Part shown: one piece after another, positions 22,503 through 34,000 of the stretch
How positions within the stretch are numbered: the stretch's first letter is position 1
Layout: every line of letters begins with the position of its first letter
Origin: Psettodes erumei
Taxonomy: Eukaryota > Chordata > Actinopteri > Pleuronectiformes > Psettodidae
Assembly (NCBI GenBank): GCA_016785225.1
Contig: JAFBJZ010000781.1
Location: forward strand, 2,604,001 to 2,668,000
Length of the DNA stretch: 64,000 nucleotides
Reading direction: 5' to 3'
Program-made: the position numbers and the translations under genes
The notes under the pieces: generated by a model
What the model was told of the DNA's origin: nothing
Databases searched by the model: none
What the model saw: only the letters and a program-made list of their open reading frames with translations

Positions 22503-25500
22503 ATGGCAGACCCGAGGGTGAGGTCACGCGTTTCAAATCATCTAATGCGCAATGTTCGCTGTAAAGACGGAATTTTCTGACAAATGTTGTATTTTGCGTG
22601 TCATAATTCGCCAAAGTTTGCCCAGGAAGCCGCGAGCCAGAAATGCCGACAATGATGCTGTCTCTCGTGATGCTACAACAGGCAATGTGTAATTTTCAAA
22701 GCTGTAAAATGAAAGCTTCAGTCTTTCTTGACAGGCAGGTAGAAATGTACCGTGTGTGTTTTATACTCTTAGGAGTTAACGAGCTCGAAAGTACTAAGGA
22801 GTGTGCAGCCAGTCAGCATGTTACCATTAGCCTCTTACTCTGATGATAAACCGAGGAAGGCAACGGACATAGCTCTGTTGATAATTTCACCACACTGTCA
22901 CAATCACCAAATGTTTGAACAGTGTATCTTTCTATGTGCGTGTACCCGGCTGGCCACAGACAACGAGGTTAGCCTGGTCCCCTGCCTTTGTCTGCCAAGC
23001 ACAACAGTTGCTAACATGAGTTGGCTAATGTTAGCCGTATTAGCAGGGCGCTGGAGAGAGAGGCTCCGTATTCTCGAGCAGTTAACAGCAACAAGGTTAA
23101 CGTTTCACGAAGTGCCAGTTACCCTAAAACCATACCACCCAGGGTCATCTAAACTTTTCTGGGGAGTTGGTTAGCGACACACACCGTGGTGCAAAAAGCC
23201 CAGCGATTAGCGCTCGACTAGCCTAGGCTAGCTAGGCCTCCTTAACGAGCTAGTTAACTTCACAATGAGTTGTCTGACGAAAACAAAGTTGAACTAGTAT
23301 TTGGTCTCATCACTTAAGTAAAATGTTATTCCGGCAAGACCAAACTTTTATTATCTCCGCCATTCAAGCAAACGAGTCGATCGATATATTAAAATTTTGG
23401 CCTCGAGGGAACTTAACTCATCAATCAATTCATTTAAGTAAGAAACCTTACTGAATTAACGGTACTGTTTATGACTGTGATTTAAATAACAGCAATATAG
23501 CTTTACTCTGTTAGCTTAAGACTTATATTGGGAGCCCGCTAAAAGGCTCGAAGCAGGTTTGCCATCGCGAAGCGAAGCTCCCGCTTACGCTCAATTTCGT
23601 ATTCACTAAATGATGCAGCATGACTATTCACACGGGGCACTGCATGCTTTGTCGCAGGTCATGAAGTTTTTTATGGATGCTGCTGCCCGTCTTTGTATTC
23701 AGTTACTACTGTATTAAGGCGGTCTTGCTATATTTGGTATGTAAATTTGATCTCACAGACGTGGGGACACGCAAAACCAAATGGTATTAAAGATGCTTGG
23801 CTCAGCAAAAGCGATTTACAAAAGGCTTTGCCAGTTCCCCCTACAAAAGCTATACTTAACCAGTGAGCTCTTAAATCCCTCCATTGAGGCATTCATGGCC
23901 TGTTGGTCGGTCATCAGAAGTCACTTTGTTCCCAGAGAGTTTAAAGAATCACTCTGACCTGTGCCACATGCCTAATTACTTTAAAGGTACTGTGAATGCT
24001 TGACATAGATAAGTGAAATTTTTAAATTTGAACTAATTCATTTGCTGCTTTTCCTTTTCAGGACCCGGAGGACCATGAAGCCACTGCAGATAGTGCAGAG
24101 GACTCAAATCATGATCCCCATTTTGAGCCCATAGTGTCTCTTCCTGAGCAGGATGTGAAAACATTAGAAGAGGATGAGGAGGAACTCTTCAAAATGTATG
24201 TCGCTGTGATAGCCTCCCTTTGTCCTTTTTGTGATTTGCATGTTATTTGTCACACATTATGTAGCATATACATTTGCTGACCACCGTGTGACTTGTTTGT
24301 TAATCTAGTATATCGGTGCCTTCACTCGGGCATTGGATCCTATTAATGAAGTATGCTGTTGATTTCCCAGGCGGGCTAAGTTATATCGTTTTGCCTCTGA
24401 GAACGACCCCCCAGAGTGGAAGGAGCGAGGAACCGGTGACGTCAAGCTGCTGAAACACAAAGAGAAGGGCACAATTCGCCTCCTGATGAGGAGAGACCGA
24501 ACTTTGAAGATTTGTGCAAATCATCACAGTAAGTCAAGTTTGCGAATATAATTGAACTGCTATCTATTTCATTACACAGTTTAATCTTTTAAAGGAATGA
24601 AATGAAATTTCACAATGTGACTATAGTAACATAAATATATGACAAACTGCACTATGTATTGTACAGCAAAATGTGATGGGGCATTTATTCATACATATAT
24701 GTGTGTACTAGACTTATGTGTTTTCAGCCAAATGAATCCAAAAATTTTAAGTATGCAAATATCCAAGCTAAAATGTCTAGTACTTCTCTCACAGTGTGTA
24801 TGGCTCTATATTAACATAGTTCTTCCTCCTGTGAATTTCAGTTACACCTATGATGGAGCTGAAGCCCAACACTGGCAGTGACAGGGCATGGGTGTGGAAC
24901 ACACTAGCAGATTATGCAGACGAATGCCCCAAACCCGAGCTCCTGGCAATACGCTTTTTAAACGCAGAAAGTAAGTGTTTGCACATCTAATCCAATGCTC
25001 CGCGTGTTGCCAAAATGGTGTTTAATTTGGCTTCTGCACAATGCAGAGACAAAGAGCTGCAAGAAACCCCTTTCTACATCTAAACTTTGGCCAGCAGCTT
25101 TTTTGTGATTTTCTTTGTTTACCATTTATCAGTGCAGTATGAATAAGCAGCGTCATAGGCCATCATACCAATATGCTGGCCATCAGCCAGGGGATCTATT
25201 CCAGAAGGTGGGTTTAACAAACCCTGAGCCTAGCAGCTGATCTGAGTGAGTTTTATCAACTCTGAGTTAAGCACGTGCATGTTGAATGAAGAGGAAAAAA
25301 AGGCATCATCAGGGGAGCGCCGATACAGCAATTCATAATGGCTGTGGGTAAATAAAGAGCTCAGTGTCCATTTTAATCCAGTGGAGCTAGAAAGAATAAT
25401 TTATGGCACATTTATCTATAACAAACATCAGCAGTGGAGGGGCCTGGAGAAACATGTCAGTTAATGTTACCCCATTCAGCGCAGTCCACTAGATCACATA

Positions 25501-27096
25501 ATTTAGCACACTACAATTTACTTGATGCAAGCTAAAGTGCTGAAATCCTGGTCTTTGTTCGACTCAGTTTTAGCTGTAACCTGATGGGGACAAAGTGCTT
25601 CTGCTGGCAGCAGAAGATGAAAAGCTTCAACAGATTTATAGATTGTAATCTCGTAGTCTGAGCCAGGATCCAGTTGGAAACTGAGTGTAAATTTTCAGAT
25701 CTCTGAGGCCAAACCAAGAGATTTCTTGAAAGCCTGGAAACAAGCCGGTTAGCTTCACGGAGAAAGCTGCTGCATTAACTGACTCATCATTTCCCCTGTC
25801 TCAAGGTTAAGAAATTCAGAGTTGTCACAAAACCCACTTCCTGCAGTAGAGCCCCAGTGATCTGAATACATGTTAACTCTGTGTTCTGTTTACAGATGCT
25901 CAGAAGTTCAAGGTGAAATTCGATGAGTGCAAGGAGGAGGTCAGAAAACATCTAGAGGGAACAGGTAAGTTAAAAGAAGCACCTGAATGAATAAATAAGT
26001 GGAGACACAATATATACAGATGTATACCTTCATCACACACTGAGAGAAGGGGACATGTCCGAATGCTCAGCCCCTACACTGAGACCATCAGGAGGCCCTG
26101 TTACGCTGTGGGGACTGTTTCGCAGACATGGGTTGGGTCCACATGTCCCCGTAGGGAACGGCCCCTGCCAATCAGTACAAAGTTGTTCTTAGTGACATCT
26201 TTATCTTATAATGGAACACTTCTATCCTGAGGGAGTGGTATCTTCCAGGATGACAACGTCCCCGTCTGTAGGTTGCAATTGTCAGTGAACGGTTTAAGTG
26301 TTAAAATGATGCGAATCAGATGCTATGGCCCTCCCAGTCACCAAATCACAACCCAACTGAACCTATTATGGAATGAGATTATGGAATGACGTGTAAACGC
26401 TCTCCAGCACCATCATCAAAACACCCAATTGGGGAATATCTTTTGGAAGAATGGTGTTAATCCTTGGAGCCAAGGCAAACTGATGCTGTCCTGGCAGCAT
26501 GCTGGGGTCCCAACACCATAATATGACATAATATGATACCTCTCATGACTTGTTTTAAATACAATTCAAACTAGGGGTAACGTTAGATCTTGCATGAAAG
26601 GATTCATAAGATGCAGACACACTCTGTTCTTTGCTGCTCCCTCCAGCCTGGGACTTTTTCTGTCTGCTACATGAACATGCAGAATGTAACACTTTGCTGG
26701 CTTTCTCAAAGGCTGGTGTCAGTACATTCTGCTACATGACAATGCCGATTTTTCACAGGGTCAGTACTTTACTGACCCCAGTAGGAGAGAGAGAATAATC
26801 TTAAAACAGTGAGTTGAGATGCAAAGTGAAAGTAACGTTAACCTGAACGTTTTTCCTGAGCGTGCCAGGTAAGATGAATATGTAAATTATTTTTTTTCAA
26901 ATATTCCAGCTTTTTAGTTGACGGCACATTTCACTGTTTTGCCACAGGCAACACTGATAGCACAAACAAGGTGGCAGAGAAGCTGGAGGAGCTCTCCGTA
27001 AAGGACAAGGAATCAGAGGAAAAGAAGGAAGAGGACAAAAAGGAGACTGAGAAGAAAGAAGATGAGAAAAAGGAGGTGACGGCTGAGAAGAATTGA
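22503..27096 (+). CDS. ranbp1: RANBP1, Ran-specific binding protein 1
   Basis: Six coding exons give 217 aa (human 201): 22503-22517, 24062-24195, 24371-24528, 24842-24970, 25896-25964, 26948-27096. Exon 1 codes only MADPR. The Ran-binding domain spans about residues 28-165 and shows HFEPIVSLPEQDVKTLEEDE, ELFKMRAKLYRFASEN, WKERGTGDVKLLKHKEKG, LMRRDRTLKICANH and DRAWVWNTLADYADE. The C-terminal nuclear export signal KVAEKLEELSV follows. The tail after it is an unusually long Lys/Glu repeat ending in TAEKN, longer than in human. RANBP1 is cytoplasmic; it binds Ran-GTP, aids RanGAP in GTP hydrolysis and releases export complexes. Intron 1 (1.5 kb) is CpG- and GCTAGC-rich near its start. The last two introns hold a MITE and a Tc1-like relic. 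Confidence 0.97.
25190..25855. repeat. Harbinger-like MITE in ranbp1 intron 4
   Basis: The left end (GGGGATCTATTCCAGAAGG, then TGGGTTT) and the reverse complement of the right end (GGGGCTCTACTGCAGGAAG, then TGGGTTT) form imperfect terminal inverted repeats of about 28 bases, 666 bases apart. The 'TCTATTCCAGAAGGTGGGTTTAACAAAC' style of end is a familiar teleost dispersed element, as I recall it. No transposase is encoded. A clean target-site duplication is not visible, so the exact edges are uncertain. Confidence 0.6.
26070..26525 (+). mobile_element. decayed Tc1/mariner-like transposase fragment in ranbp1 intron 5
   Basis: Translation in shifting frames shows the remnants of the C-terminal half of a Tc1-like DDE transposase in the right order. 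They are GGPVTLWGLF near 26090, HFYPEG near 26220, FQDDNVPV (second catalytic Asp region) near 26247, a degraded PPSxxxxTQLNLLWNEI (third acidic motif region) near 26330, QLG..FWKNGV near 26425, and LSWQHAGVPTP near 26490. Several frameshifts and stops break it, so it is inactive. The N-terminal DNA-binding half and the terminal repeats were not found. Confidence 0.75.
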
Positions 27097-27910
27097 GAAC
27101 CAAGAACTTGCTTTGCTGATCTTCAATTTATCAGTTTTTCCTCTTTTTCTACAATAGACTCTAAATGAACTGAATTTGGACACTTGCATATTATTAGTTT
27201 TTTTTTATTCTATTTTGCCTCAAGATTACAAGTCCTTGATGCCACTGGAGAGAAAAAAAACACAATTGAAAATTTATGAGGAAAAAAAAAAGAAGCCCTT
27301 TCCTTATCCTATCCCTTTCCCTCCTTGCACTGTGGAATTCCACACTTTCCATCCTCGTCATCTACAGTTCAATGTTACATTTGACAACCTGTGAAAAGAG
27401 GCTTGTGATAGTGATAATTCCCACATTGGGGTATTTTTTTTTTGTTTTGTTATTCTGATAGCAGAGTTTGTAAGGGGAGAGGATAATGTAGCCTGCTTGT
27501 TAGCAGCACAGGGTCAGGGACCAGTTATTATGGAGGTGCATTTTAAGTATAAAATCCCATGATTCAACTCGGTGGGCCTTCTCACCCTGTCCACTTGCTT
27601 CCACTGTTAGAAACAGCAGGTAAGGCGATGGCTTCTCAGTGGATGCCTTGTAGAAGATAGCTCTGTCTCGGTTCCTTTCTGACTAGAAGAGGAATCACTT
27701 CCAGACAGTTGAGGGGCATCAGCTGCTTGCTGCAGATAGTCCAATGATAGCTGACTGATAGAAGACCAGATGCACTTCGCTAAGCATTTCATTTCTTCCC
27801 CCCCCACCCCATTTTGTTTTAAATATGTGAAAACCCTGAAGTCCAAAGTGAACGGTTCATTGGAGTGTGGCGCTGCTGCCCTCCAAATAAAGTTCCTCAC
27901 CAGGAAATCA
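27097..27910 (+). other. ranbp1: ranbp1 3' UTR and poly(A) signal
   Basis: AT-rich sequence with several homopolymers follows the stop. AATAAA at 27886-27891 is the best signal; a second AATAAA lies near 28147. The transcript end is inferred. Confidence 0.6.
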
Positions 27911-30900
27911 AGTTTGTATTCTTTAGATCATAACATTCCCAAAGTTTCAAGCATGTAGAGTATATGTAACAGAGTGTGATCTGATCTGTGTGCTCACCGC
28001 CCCCTCCTTTTCTTTCCACTAATTAAGTTCTTAACCTTGCCTCTAAAGTGCATCTAAGTGCCAGTGCATCTGTAAATACATGTATATGGATGAAATGTTG
28101 CTTTTCATTTGCACTCAAATGATTCAAAATGTTTCCTCCACCTTAGAATAAAAGCTGTCAAAAACCATCTTCGTATTCATAGAAGAATCACTTGTTCCTC
28201 TTGGTAGCTCATGATAAAATATGTGGTCTCCCAAGTAATATTGATCATGTGTTAAAGCAAGAGTCTCAACCCTGAAGAAGATAGCTGGGACAAACCAGCA
28301 GTGCTGTGCAAGTGTTCTACCTTTTCAAGAATCAAGCTCATTCACTCAAAGAGGTGGAAACTTTATTTACTTTGCTCAGGTCATTGGGAAATATTTCCTC
28401 TTCACAAAAATAGGAACGCATGTACATTTATATAGTATATTCTATATTTTATTACATATTCACCTTTTATTTATTTGAGTTTCAGAAAACAAGATCAGCT
28501 TGTGGCTGATAGAACAGATTCATTGACTGTCAGGAATGGTCCCTGACCTGCAGTGATGTCCATCCCAAAAACAAGAACATTGGACTAATGGCAGTCATCT
28601 TAAAGAGGAATGACATCGACAGTGTTTTGATATTTGGTCAAACTTGGCGGGGGGTCTCAAAGTCTTGAAATTGTTATAGACTGGGGTACATTCAGGCAGC
28701 TCAGCAGGTAACGGTCTCTTCAGGTATTTCAAGATGCTCCTGTTAGCGAGTTTGCTCTCAGATTTGCCAAAAAAAGTAGCCCTGCGTACCACAGCCTTTG
28801 AAGTGAAACAATATTTAATAATTCAGAAATACATGACTTGATTTGAATATCCCATGTTGCTCCACATTACTGTGTTCATGGTAAGGCAGCTGGGTGAGAC
28901 CGTACTAGTCGGAAGGTTGTAACTACAGCGAGTTTCGTTAACATCCAACCTTGTCAGGAAGCAAGGCTACCACAGCTACCAGCCCGGAAACTATGAACAT
29001 ATCAGAAACGGGAAAAATAAAAATGACAAAAAATCCTGTAGAAAGTAATGTAATTACATAATAAAGCTCAATGACATATTACTTTTAACATCGGCCATTC
29101 TTCCTGATCTGTCTATTGTCACTATTCTAAAGATTACCCAGTCTAGTGTGTTGTTCATTACAAAACGCTAATGGTATTTCATTGTCCCTCAGTGTCCGGG
29201 AGTGTTTCAACCAGCCATGTTCACACATTGTGTGTGAAACATACTGTAACTTTATACTCTCTTCAGAAGGCAGCAATGGTTTATTCTTAATGTAAATGTA
29301 GCTGGACCAGACCTACTGTGCTACATCCCAGTAAATTCTGACTGGTTTTGACATATTAGGTTGATGCAAAATATAAATTAAAAACCTTCTACTTAGATAT
29401 TATCAGTTCATTCATTCATCATTGTGGTCAAAAGTAAAAATTGTATGAGAAATATCAAAAATGTTATGAGACTTTTTTTTTTTTAAATTAACAGCAGGAA
29501 AAAAAATCCATTGTAACTGAGTGGCAGGAAGCTGTACTCGACAGCTGCTGCACACAGAAACCACAGTGACCATGTTTGGCACTAAAAATCTCAAGGCTGC
29601 TTTTGCTGAAAACCCAATCCTTGACCCGTGTGCAGCACGTTGGCTGTTTAGTGTGGACCATGTGACTGTTCACTGGTCGTAGATTGTGACCTTAATCTTT
29701 CCCTTCCTCAAGCACACATTAGATAATTTCATCTCATTATAACAAGCTATATTCATTTCATTATTACCCATTATTCATGATGTCATTTATTTACCGTATA
29801 TATTCTCAACAAAATCCTGCACTCAAAATAAAGAAATCCATTCCAAGCTTAACTATGTGTATAAAAAGATGTAGTAAACTGTTGAAAGGGAGGGCATATA
29901 AAAAGGAAACAAACCAATTTTAAGGAAGACTACAAAATAATGAATGGGTGACAAGTTATCTTCATTTTACTACATGGGACAATGGCTTGTTTTTCTTCAG
30001 CCTCCAATCATATGATCCTTACACAAACATAAGTTTCAATCTAAACACATTTTCTTTACGTCTACACCAAGCGTTAACAGAAAAGTTGTTTTGGTTGTGC
30101 AAGGCTGGACTTGCTCTGAACTCCGAGAACCGTCGGGATGAGGTATTCAGATCTTTCAGAACTCACGAACATCAGCCCAGCTCCCGTGTCAGGGGTCGTG
30201 TTAAACGCACCTGGGTGAACTCAGACAAGCAGAAGCCTACAATAATGAAGGGAATAAAGGGGGCTAAGCTGTACTTAAACATCTGCACTGGACTGAGACA
30301 AAGAGGGAGACAGTCATGATTCTTGAATCCAAAACATCTCTGCTGCTTGCATTCATTCCTGAGAAAATTCTTTTTCACAAAGTTTAAGTTGCAGTTAATT
30401 TTACTTTTAAGTAAAAGCGAGCTTTTCTCACTGAATTTGGAATGCAACCACCAGACCTGATCTGAAGAAAATCCCCTCAATTTCCCCTTTCCCAGCTCCT
30501 CATCTCACATCTCAGTTAATCTTGCCGATCTGCCCCCCATCGAAGCTGTACAACTCTGACCACATGTGCTTGGGGATGACACAAACAGTACAGGTTAATG
30601 TGAAGCACCTTGACTTCTTGAGGGGAATCGACCTTAGCCTCCTCTCAAAGAAGTACATAGTGAGGATGTCAGTGTTTCTGTTCAGCCTTCAGCGCCTCCT
30701 GGCAAAGTTTCAGTGATGTTTGGAACAATGTACGCGTCATGACCACATCTGAGAGACAACAATAACATCTCGTTGGCCGGCCTACCCTCACGACCAAGAT
30801 GACAAGCCACAAAAATGTTAATGACAAGACTCACTTCTCGCACATACGGTACGGACTAATAACCAATCCCTTGGGTACAAACACACACAGGCATTTGGCT

Positions 30901-31058
30901 AGACAGACCTACACAAGAGCAGACAGGTCCTCTGATTGGACAAGAACTCCAAACATGGAAGTGCTGTGTGATCCAGACTTCACAAAAATAGCAGAGGAGA
31001 AAATCTCTTTGTAACAGGGTGTGGCTGTTGTCGCTGGAGGCGGATGCGGTGTCCCTGC
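27911..31058. other. tail-to-tail spacer and probable zdhhc8 3' UTR
   Basis: ranbp1 (+) and zdhhc8 (-) converge here. On the minus strand the first strong AATAAA cluster reads at 28367-28362 (others near 28455-28475 and 29787). The zdhhc8 3' UTR may therefore be as long as about 2.7 kb. No repeat family is recognised. Several open stretches look coding-like on the minus strand (28595-29000, 30192-30262, 30510-30700) and on the plus strand (29948-30319, 30522-30716), but both strands are open together, which weakens any coding claim. Confidence 0.45.
28595..29000 (-). CDS. possible two-exon small membrane protein (unrecognised, speculative)
   Basis: A minus-strand ATG at 29000-28998 opens a 17-codon hydrophobic stretch (MFIVSGLVAVVALLPDK), ending at AAG/GTTGGA (28950). 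After a 154-base gap, a pyrimidine-rich acceptor TTTCACTTCAAAG (exon from 28795) continues in phase for 66 codons to TGA at 28597-28595. It includes SKLANRSILKYLKRPLPAEL and VYNNFKTLRPPAKF. Together they would make an 83-residue protein with one membrane segment and a basic tail. A minus-strand AATAAA follows at 28367. I do not recognise the protein. The donor is weak and the start context is poor, and the region may simply be zdhhc8 3' UTR. Confidence 0.2.
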
Positions 31059-34000
31059 TCACACTGAGATCTCATATGTGGTGCCTCCCACTCCTGTCAC
31101 CTTTTTGACGTTACTGTGGCGACTGGGGCTGAGGGGTGCACCCTGGGTGCTGGGGTGGCAGTCCATCTGCCCATTAACTTTCATGGCCTCTCTGAATGGA
31201 AAGATAAGAACAGAGAAAAAGATTCAGCAAAGTGAGCTAAAGAGATTCCGCACAAACCAAACCGCCAGGGATTGGGCAACATGCTGATTAGATGACCATT
31301 CACCACTTTCACCACATGACAGTGGTGAATGACAGAAACAGAGTCGCAGTATGGAGGATCACTTGAAAGTGTACTTATTAGTGAAGACAAAGGCCTGGAA
31401 ATGCTAGACCAGTGGGTGAAACGCATGCAAAAGAAAAAGAAGTGAGAGGAGTCACACAACTTTATTCATCTGACAATTGTGAAATAATACAAAAAATTAA
31501 TTATTTTCTAGAAAGGCAAACATAAATCAGAAGAAAACATGAATTTGCACCAGACAGAGCTCAAGAATAAATGGACATCACAGTTGAACATACACTATAT
31601 ACAAATGCTACATGTTGCCTCAGTTAGGATGAGTACACTAGTGCCCATGAATCTCTGGCACCCAAAGGAAGCTGGGTTTCCAGTGGGAATACATTCAATG
31701 CCCTCTGGTTAAGTACATTGCATGCAGTCCCACAGGGTTAGTTTTCATACCTTGGGCCCCCCAGACGAGGTGAGTCTGTCCTCTCATGGGCACTGATGTA
31801 GGAGAATTTCTGATGAGAATAGGAGGGAGATCGGGGCACAGCAGGGGAGTGGGGCTTGTGGCCTGGGGAGCGATAGGGGCCCTCAGGGCCGGCGGCCCTG
31901 CTCTGGCTGCTGTTGGTACTACTGTGATCTGTGTGTAGGGAGGTGGATGAAGTCCTAGGGGTGCGGCCCAGCGTGGACCCGGCATGGCGCAACACAGGGG
32001 TTCGCTGGCCGTAGCTCACCAGCCCGACCCCCATCAGGTTGTCCCTGGAGCCTCCATAGGCTGGGGGTGTTGGGCCTCTGGAGCCTGGAGCACGAGGTCC
32101 ATCTGGATAACAAGCATTGGGGGGTAGGCCATAGCCCCCATCAAACACGCCAGAGTCCTGGGCATAGATGAGGGTTTGGGAACGCCCATGCAGCATCTGC
32201 CGCTTCTCCCTCTCCTCAATCTCCTTTCGCTCCTGGATGGAGGCCATTATGGTCTGGGAGAGGTTGTCGTAGCGCACCGGGGATGGGTCCCTGTCCCTTT
32301 GGTGAGGGGATTGCCTGCCCACCCCTCTGGGTGGCATCACTGGACTATAGGTGGAGGCAATCTGCTGTCTCTGTATATCAGGCTCTTGGATGTGGCACAT
32401 TTTGGTGGGCAGGTAGGGTGAGTGGAACCCCATGGAGGGCACACCACGATGGGCCATGCACTCACCGGCAGTGGCTGGGGAGATGCTGGGGTTGAGAAGG
32501 CTGTCATAGGACAGACTACCATTCCGGTTGGAGAGCAAGTTGGGTGAGAAGACACTCTTGTAAGGGGTGGATGTGACAGTGTGCGGCTGCAGGGCTGGAA
32601 GCTGGCCCTTCTCTGGCCTGTGGTGACCCTGCTTCAGGCTGAGGGATCGGGAGTTGATGGGGTCAGAGTCCAGCTGGAGTGGAGAGGACTGGAAGGTGCG
32701 GTGGAGGGGTGCGTTGGTGTATTCGGGCAGGTCCAGATTTGGCTCGGACCGGTAGTCATGACCACGGACACCCTCTTCCAAGATGGCAGATGTCTTCCGA
32801 TCATCTGGCATGATAATCTGAGGAGCAAATGTGAAATGTGAATGAAGAATTTTACAGAGGAAGGACCATAACAGCTGTTGTTGAACCATTGGCACCATAT
32901 GGTTGGTATATAGGTGAAGCTACTGTATCACAATAATGATATTACTGTATGTCCATAATGTACTTCATACCTCAGCCCCCCCAAAAAAACAAAATAATGT
33001 CTTACTTTCTCTCCAGCAGTGTGGTAGTGGACTTTCGGCATGGTGCCAAAGGATGGCCTGAATTTGTACATGGCTGGAGTGGAGGGGTGGGTCTGTCCAG
33101 AAAGAGAACTCTCTACAACACACATAGAAATAAGGCCAGAGTTAACACTGTGGAGGTAATAGAAATGACACTATCATGTCAGCTCTGATTAAAGGTCATA
33201 GGAGAAAATGATAAGATCTTCTTTTGTCAGAGAAACCCACACCATTGCCATTCTTATAGATTGAAAATTATAAAAGATAAAAGATGATCGCTGAAAATAA
33301 TTCTGTTCATCCTTGATGATTGCACAAAACCCCGAAAGGCACTTCAAAGCATCGCCTGTGCTGTGGTGCACGAGTGTAAGTGAGGGAGACGCAAAGAACT
33401 CTTATTTCCACAAATGAATGATGAGCAATTTATTAGACCAGCTGCAGTACCCGGAAGTACCACCAGGCAGCACTAACGCCCCATGAAAGAGCAGGGAGTG
33501 TTCACTCCCTGACATAATGCACCCTGACGCTGGAGATCCTCTAGAGGGAACCTGCTGTTGTCGGTTCACACTATATTTGTGACTCTGCTACTGACTTTAT
33601 ATTATTCATATTATGCAAAAGAACACATTACCGCCAGCTAAAACCCTTCGCTTTAACCCTACTATCAAAGCTGGATCCTTCACAGTTTCTAATTTACACA
33701 CACTGAGAGCCAGTTAGTCATTTTTTACTTAGAGCACAGATTGTAGACCAAATTCCTCTCCCATCTCTTCATTGGGCAGAGCTCCATTGCTACACAACAC
33801 CAGGAAAAAAGTGGTGATTCATGTTGCAGTGATTCACCCTGACATTTCTCCAGCGTACCACCAATCTGATGCTGATTCAGTAAACGGACCTTGCTTCCTC
33901 GCTACAAATCACACCTATTCCCTGGCCCGGCATAAAAAAGGCCATCGACCCGCCACTGGGATGGACATTTATCAAGCTAAACTAGCGCCAAGTTGCACAC

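Noticed and set aside
22803..23174. 123-codon plus-strand open frame in ranbp1 intron 1
   Set aside because: CpG-rich intron sequence with no family resemblance and no splice context; ranbp1 exons on either side splice across it.
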